63,223 bases of DNA from Antribacter soli (GTDB lineage: Bacteria > Actinomycetota > Actinomycetes > Actinomycetales > Cellulomonadaceae), in contig NZ_JAKGSG010000010.1 in NCBI RefSeq assembly GCF_021568775.1, positions 1-63,223 of the forward strand, written 5' to 3'. The notes beneath the pieces were generated by a model. The model did no database searches, was not told the DNA's origin, and was given only the letters and a program-made list of their open reading frames with translations. How positions within the stretch are numbered: the stretch's first letter is position 1; each line of letters starts with the position of its first letter. The translations under genes and the position numbers were made by a program. Positions 59,516 to 63,223 of this stretch are shown here, in pieces.

Positions 59516-62500
59516 ATGAGAACCTCCCCCCGGCGCGCGCCACGTCGAGCGCCACGGCTCGCCGCCTCGGCAGCCGCCACCCTCGCCCTCGGCGTCGCCG
59601 GACTGCTCGTGCCGCCGGCCGGCGCCGCGCCGCTCCCGGCGGCCGCCCCGCCGGCGACGGCGGTCGTGGCGTCCGACAGCGAGCTGCCCGAGGCCGGGCT
59701 GCCCGAGCTCCGCCTCGACGACCCGTCGATCAACTGGCGCGAGCTCCTCGTCGACGGCGAGGACGTCGAACGCCGCCCGGACGGCACGCCGTACAACGCG
59801 TTCGGCGGCTTCGGGTCCGTCTCGTGCAACAACACGTCGAACCTGCTCCTCGACTACAAGGAGGAGAACCCGGACGCCTACTGGGCGATCATGCGCCTGC
59901 TGTTCGACCCGGTCGAGGGCGCCGGCCTCAAGCACATCAAGGTCGAGCTCGGGTCCGACAGCAACAGCTCGTCCGGTGCCGAGCCCGCCACGAAGCGCAG
60001 CGCCGACGAGCCGGCGAACGTGCTGAGGGGCGCGGGCTTCCACTTCATCGCCGACGCCCGGTCGATCAACCCCGACATCGAGCTCGAGGCTCTGCGCTGG
60101 GGCGAGCCGTCGTGGACCGGCAACGACCCGGCGAAGCGGTATCAGTGGTACAAGGAGACGATCGACGCCGCGTACGACACGTTCGGCGTGGAGTTCGACT
60201 GGATGAGCCCGTCGCAGAACGAGGTCCGCGGCGCCACCTACCAGGCGTCCGAGCTGCGGTGGACCGTCCAGTTCGCGCAGTGGCTCGAGCGCGATGCCGT
60301 GGCGGCGGACGCCCGCTACGACTACTCCCGGATCAAGATCGTCGCGCTCGACTCCTACCGGGAGGGCGACGCCATCGCTGCCCGCATCCTGGCGGACCCG
60401 GCCGCGCTGGAGCAGGTCGACGCCCTGGGCTACCACTACGACATCGTCGGCGGTCCCAGCGTCACCCGGCTGAACAAGGAGTTCGGGAAGGAGATCCTGT
60501 ACTCCGAGGGCGTCGCGCCGATGATCGACCCTCAGTACCGGGTCGCCGCGGACCCGGCTCGTGGCGGCGTCGGCGGGACGGTCTCCGCCGCGGACATCGC
60601 GGACCGGTTCATCAACGCCTACCGGTGGAGCGGCGCCGGCCAGGACCCGGCGCACATGACGACGTTCCTCTTCCAGCCCGCCGTGAGCGCCATGTACGAG
60701 GGCACGCAGTACTCGCCCAAGCACCTGGTCCGCGCCTCTGACCCGTGGTCGGGGTACTGGGAAGGCGACGTGGGCATCGTTGCCGTGCGCCACTTCCACC
60801 AGTTCGTCGAGGACGGCTGGGAGTACGTCGAGGGCGCCACGGGCGGCGACGGCACCAAGGGCGACGGCGGCACGAACGTCGACACCTCGACCCGCACCGT
60901 CCTGACCGCCCGCATGCCGGCGGACGCCGTCGGCGAGCCCCAGTGGACGCAGGTCCACGCCAACAACACACGCACGGACCGGTACTTCGAGGTCAAGGTC
61001 GCCAACCTGGGTGAACAAGATCGGCCGCTGTACGCGTGGGAGACGCGGGGCGCCGGCGCCGGAGAGGCCTACGACGCGAACTACTTCCAGAACACCGGGT
61101 ACTACGCGCCGGTGCGGACCGAGACGATCGACGGCGTCGCGCACACGGTGTACCGGGTGCACGTGCCGGCCTACTCGATCGTCACCCTGTCGACGCTCGC
61201 CGAAGGCGTGCACGGCACCACCGAGGAGTACACCCCGGGCGACTTCGCGCCGCAGGCGCAGGACACGATCCTCGAGCTGCCGTACCGGGACAACTTCGAG
61301 TACGACGAGTACCCGGTCACCCTCGTCGGTGGCCGCGAGATGACGTACCTGGATCGCCGGGGCGGCACCCCGCGGTACACCGCCGACCAGGACGGCGCGT
61401 TCGAGGTGGTCGAGACCGACGACCGGTTGCACCACCACGTGATGCAGCAGCAGAACCACGCCGGCAACCGCGGCTTCACGTGGAACGTGTGGGGCAACGG
61501 CCGGCAGGACGTGCTCTCCACGGCCGCTCCGTCGACCGTGCTCGGTGACCACCGGTGGGTGGACTACACCGCCACGGTCGACTTCAGGCTCGACCGCGTG
61601 GACCGGGACGCTGCCCTCGAGAACTTCGCAGGCCTCGGCGTGCGCCAGACGTACATCCGTGGCGGCGACCAGGCCACGTACGCCGTGCGGGTCCACGAGG
61701 ACGGGCGGTGGGAGCTGCGCAAGCTGGACGTCGTCGTCGCGTCAGGGACCGTCGCCGGGTTCGACGCCGGTGCGTGGCACACGCTCGCCGTCGAGGCGCG
61801 GGAGAACGTCGTGACCGCGACGCTCGACGGCGCGCGGCTGGTGCAGCACGTCGACCCGTCCGCGAACCCCGTCCTCGCAGGGCGCATCGCCCTGGTGAGC
61901 GGGTACTACAACACCCAGTACGACAACCTGGCGGTCACGCCCGTCGACGGGTCCGCGTGGGCGTCCGAGAAGATCGACGACTCGGACGCGCGCCTGGCCT
62001 ACCCGGACGGCTTCACGTTCGCCCAGGCGGGCTTCGCGCACTTCAACCGCACTCAGCACGTGCTGCGCGCCGGCCAGTCGATGGCCGTCGCCTTCACCGG
62101 GACGGGCCTGAACCTGTTCGGCGCCACGGGTGCCGCCACCCTGGAGGTCCGGATCGACGGCGGTGTGCCGCGCACCGAGCAGGTCGGCACCGTCGGGACG
62201 AGGCAGACCTCCTACTGGCTGCGGGGTCTGCGGCAGCAGGAGCACACGGTCACGGTGCGGGTCGTCAGCGGCACGTTCACGCTCGACGGCGTCGACGTCC
62301 CGAGCGGGGGCGCCCGGGTGCGCAGCGTGCCACCCGAGGAGCGTCCCGTCGCGGTCGCCGAGCCGGCCGCGCGGACCGCGACGGTGGTGGGCGAGGCCCC
62401 GCAGCCACCGCGGACCGTCCGCGCGACGTCGGAGGCCGGCACGACCATCGACGCCGAGGTCTCCTGGTTCGTCCCCGAGGGTGCGTTCGACACGCCGTAC

Positions 62501-63139
62501 GCCCTGGTCCGCATCGACGGCACGTTCGTTGCCGACCCGTCGCTGCGGATCTCCGGATACGTCGAGGTGGTGCCCGAGGGTCTGCTGTACCTCATCGACG
62601 CCAACGCGCCCGCGGCGCCGAACGCGGTGGCGTACCCGGCCATTCGAGCCAAGGTCGAGGCCGACGGCGGCGCGCTGCTCAACGCGGAAGCCGACGCGGC
62701 CTGGTCGCCCGAACGGGGATGGGGACGGGCCGCGACGTACAGCGCCAAGGGCCTGCTCAACACCAACCCGTACGACAAGATGCGGGAGACCGGCTGGTAC
62801 ACCGCCGGGACGTCGACGCCGCTGCAGTACCGGCTCACGCTCCCGGCCGGCACGTACACCGTCTCCTCGGGCCACACCGAGTGGTGGAACCCGGGCAGCG
62901 GGCGGTCCCGCCGCATGGCGACGTCGGTCACCTGGACCGCGTCCGACGGCGTGGTCCAGACCGTGCCGGCGGGGTCCGCGGCCTTCCCGAACGGCAGCAG
63001 CGGACGCTCCGCCGTGCTCACGGGCACGTTCACGCTCGCCGAGCCAGCTGTCGTTACCTACACCGTCGCGAGCGACGGCGGCACGGAGGCACCCGTGATC
63101 AGCTGGCTGGCGGTGGCGGCCGCAGGCGCGGGTTCCTAG
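59516..63139 (+). CDS. Secreted GH59 galactocerebrosidase-like enzyme
   Basis: A 1207-aa exported enzyme. A signal peptide runs to about residue 38 (LAASAAATLALGVAGLLVPP, then AGA-A). The GH59 catalytic domain (about 68-500) has FGGFGSVSCNNTSNLLLDYKEE, HIKVELGSDSNSSSGAEP, the acid/base in SPSQNEV (Glu236) and the nucleophile in ILYSEG (Glu331), as in galactosylceramidases. Lectin-like and beta-sandwich domains follow (DNFEYDEYP ... DYTATVDFRLDRV; then GTGLNLFGATGAATLEVRIDG; then a C-terminal carbohydrate-binding-like end). It should release beta-galactose from glycolipids or glycans outside the cell. AGGAAG precedes ATG 59516. Confidence 0.88.
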   Translation: MRTSPRRAPRRAPRLAASAAATLALGVAGLLVPPAGAAPLPAAAPPATAVVASDSELPEAGLPELRLDDPSINWRELLVDGEDVERRPDGTPYNAFGGFGSVSCNNTSNLLLDYKEENPDAYWAIMRLLFDPVEGAGLKHIKVELGSDSNSSSGAEPATKRSADEPANVLRGAGFHFIADARSINPDIELEALRWGEPSWTGNDPAKRYQWYKETIDAAYDTFGVEFDWMSPSQNEVRGATYQASELRWTVQFAQWLERDAVAADARYDYSRIKIVALDSYREGDAIAARILADPAALEQVDALGYHYDIVGGPSVTRLNKEFGKEILYSEGVAPMIDPQYRVAADPARGGVGGTVSAADIADRFINAYRWSGAGQDPAHMTTFLFQPAVSAMYEGTQYSPKHLVRASDPWSGYWEGDVGIVAVRHFHQFVEDGWEYVEGATGGDGTKGDGGTNVDTSTRTVLTARMPADAVGEPQWTQVHANNTRTDRYFEVKVANLGEQDRPLYAWETRGAGAGEAYDANYFQNTGYYAPVRTETIDGVAHTVYRVHVPAYSIVTLSTLAEGVHGTTEEYTPGDFAPQAQDTILELPYRDNFEYDEYPVTLVGGREMTYLDRRGGTPRYTADQDGAFEVVETDDRLHHHVMQQQNHAGNRGFTWNVWGNGRQDVLSTAAPSTVLGDHRWVDYTATVDFRLDRVDRDAALENFAGLGVRQTYIRGGDQATYAVRVHEDGRWELRKLDVVVASGTVAGFDAGAWHTLAVEARENVVTATLDGARLVQHVDPSANPVLAGRIALVSGYYNTQYDNLAVTPVDGSAWASEKIDDSDARLAYPDGFTFAQAGFAHFNRTQHVLRAGQSMAVAFTGTGLNLFGATGAATLEVRIDGGVPRTEQVGTVGTRQTSYWLRGLRQQEHTVTVRVVSGTFTLDGVDVPSGGARVRSVPPEERPVAVAEPAARTATVVGEAPQPPRTVRATSEAGTTIDAEVSWFVPEGAFDTPYALVRIDGTFVADPSLRISGYVEVVPEGLLYLIDANAPAAPNAVAYPAIRAKVEADGGALLNAEADAAWSPERGWGRAATYSAKGLLNTNPYDKMRETGWYTAGTSTPLQYRLTLPAGTYTVSSGHTEWWNPGSGRSRRMATSVTWTASDGVVQTVPAGSAAFPNGSSGRSAVLTGTFTLAEPAVVTYTVASDGGTEAPVISWLAVAAAGAGS

Positions 63140-63146
63140 CGGACCG

Positions 63147-63200
<54 letters not shown>

Positions 63201-63223
63201 GCCGCAACCGGATGTGGCCCGGG

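Overview
The window looks like a complete assembled contig from a high-GC Gram-positive soil or plant-associated actinobacterium, most likely in the order Micrococcales near Cellulomonadaceae or Promicromonosporaceae. The basis is very high G+C, many GTG starts, leaderless-type promoters, an mscL / fmdB / 5-FTHF cyclo-ligase / rimJ block that matches mycobacterial gene order, and large secreted carbohydrate-active enzymes. The family assignment is inference. Both ends are homopolymer runs (C at the left, G at the right) and look like read or assembly artefacts.

Layout. 0.1-4.7 kb: MarR-GNAT regulator/acetyltransferase, SnoaL-like protein, L,D-transpeptidase, DUF2637 membrane protein, MFS exporter. 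4.8-5.4 kb: a decayed LacI-type regulator with an intact palindromic operator, then a probable 6C small RNA. 5.5-9.6 kb: a very large helicase-like protein whose ATP-binding motifs are degenerate. 9.6-17.4 kb: conserved housekeeping block (mscL, SAF/CpaB-like, FmdB-like, penicillin-acylase-type Ntn hydrolase, 5-FTHF cyclo-ligase, rimJ, membrane protein), without the galU and moeA1 genes found at this place in Mycobacterium tuberculosis.

17.46-32.32 kb: a 14.8-kb integrative mobilizable element inserted in the 3' end of tRNA-Ala(CGC), bounded by a 38-bp direct repeat. It carries xis, a tyrosine integrase with its first catalytic Arg replaced by Cys, VapBC, a HAD phosphatase, an HTH protein, a D-cysteine desulfhydrase/ACC deaminase homologue, a MobF relaxase-helicase, and a lower-GC cargo block (PD-(D/E)XK-like nuclease, a protein of unknown fold, Ser/Thr kinase). 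No coupling protein or type IV secretion genes are visible, so it would need a helper. An integrase relic beyond the right end and a MobF relic at 39.9 kb point to further related elements in the past.

32.8-39.8 kb: thiamine genes (ThiF/MoeZ-like, thiG, thiS, thiO, divergent thiE, and thiD upstream of a TPP riboswitch and thiC). 40.3-42.3 kb: a lipoprotein, and divergent from it a WXG100-like protein with a calpain-like protease domain plus a small partner. 42.4-45.5 kb: a mosaic of broken genes (MFS/TetR chimera, truncated GNAT) around an intact TetR-CocE hydrolase pair. 45.5-48.9 kb: an unusual IS30-HTH/MarR regulator divergent from a DUF4097-ABC exporter operon. 49.2-52.2 kb: secreted GH99-like protein with ChW repeats and an AlkZ-like HTH protein. 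52.4-57.0 kb: ArsM-like methyltransferase and OsmC-like protein downstream of a SARP/AAA/TPR regulator. 57.2-63.1 kb: secreted LVIVD/PA protein and, divergently, a GH59 galactocerebrosidase-like enzyme with a clear promoter and palindromic operator.
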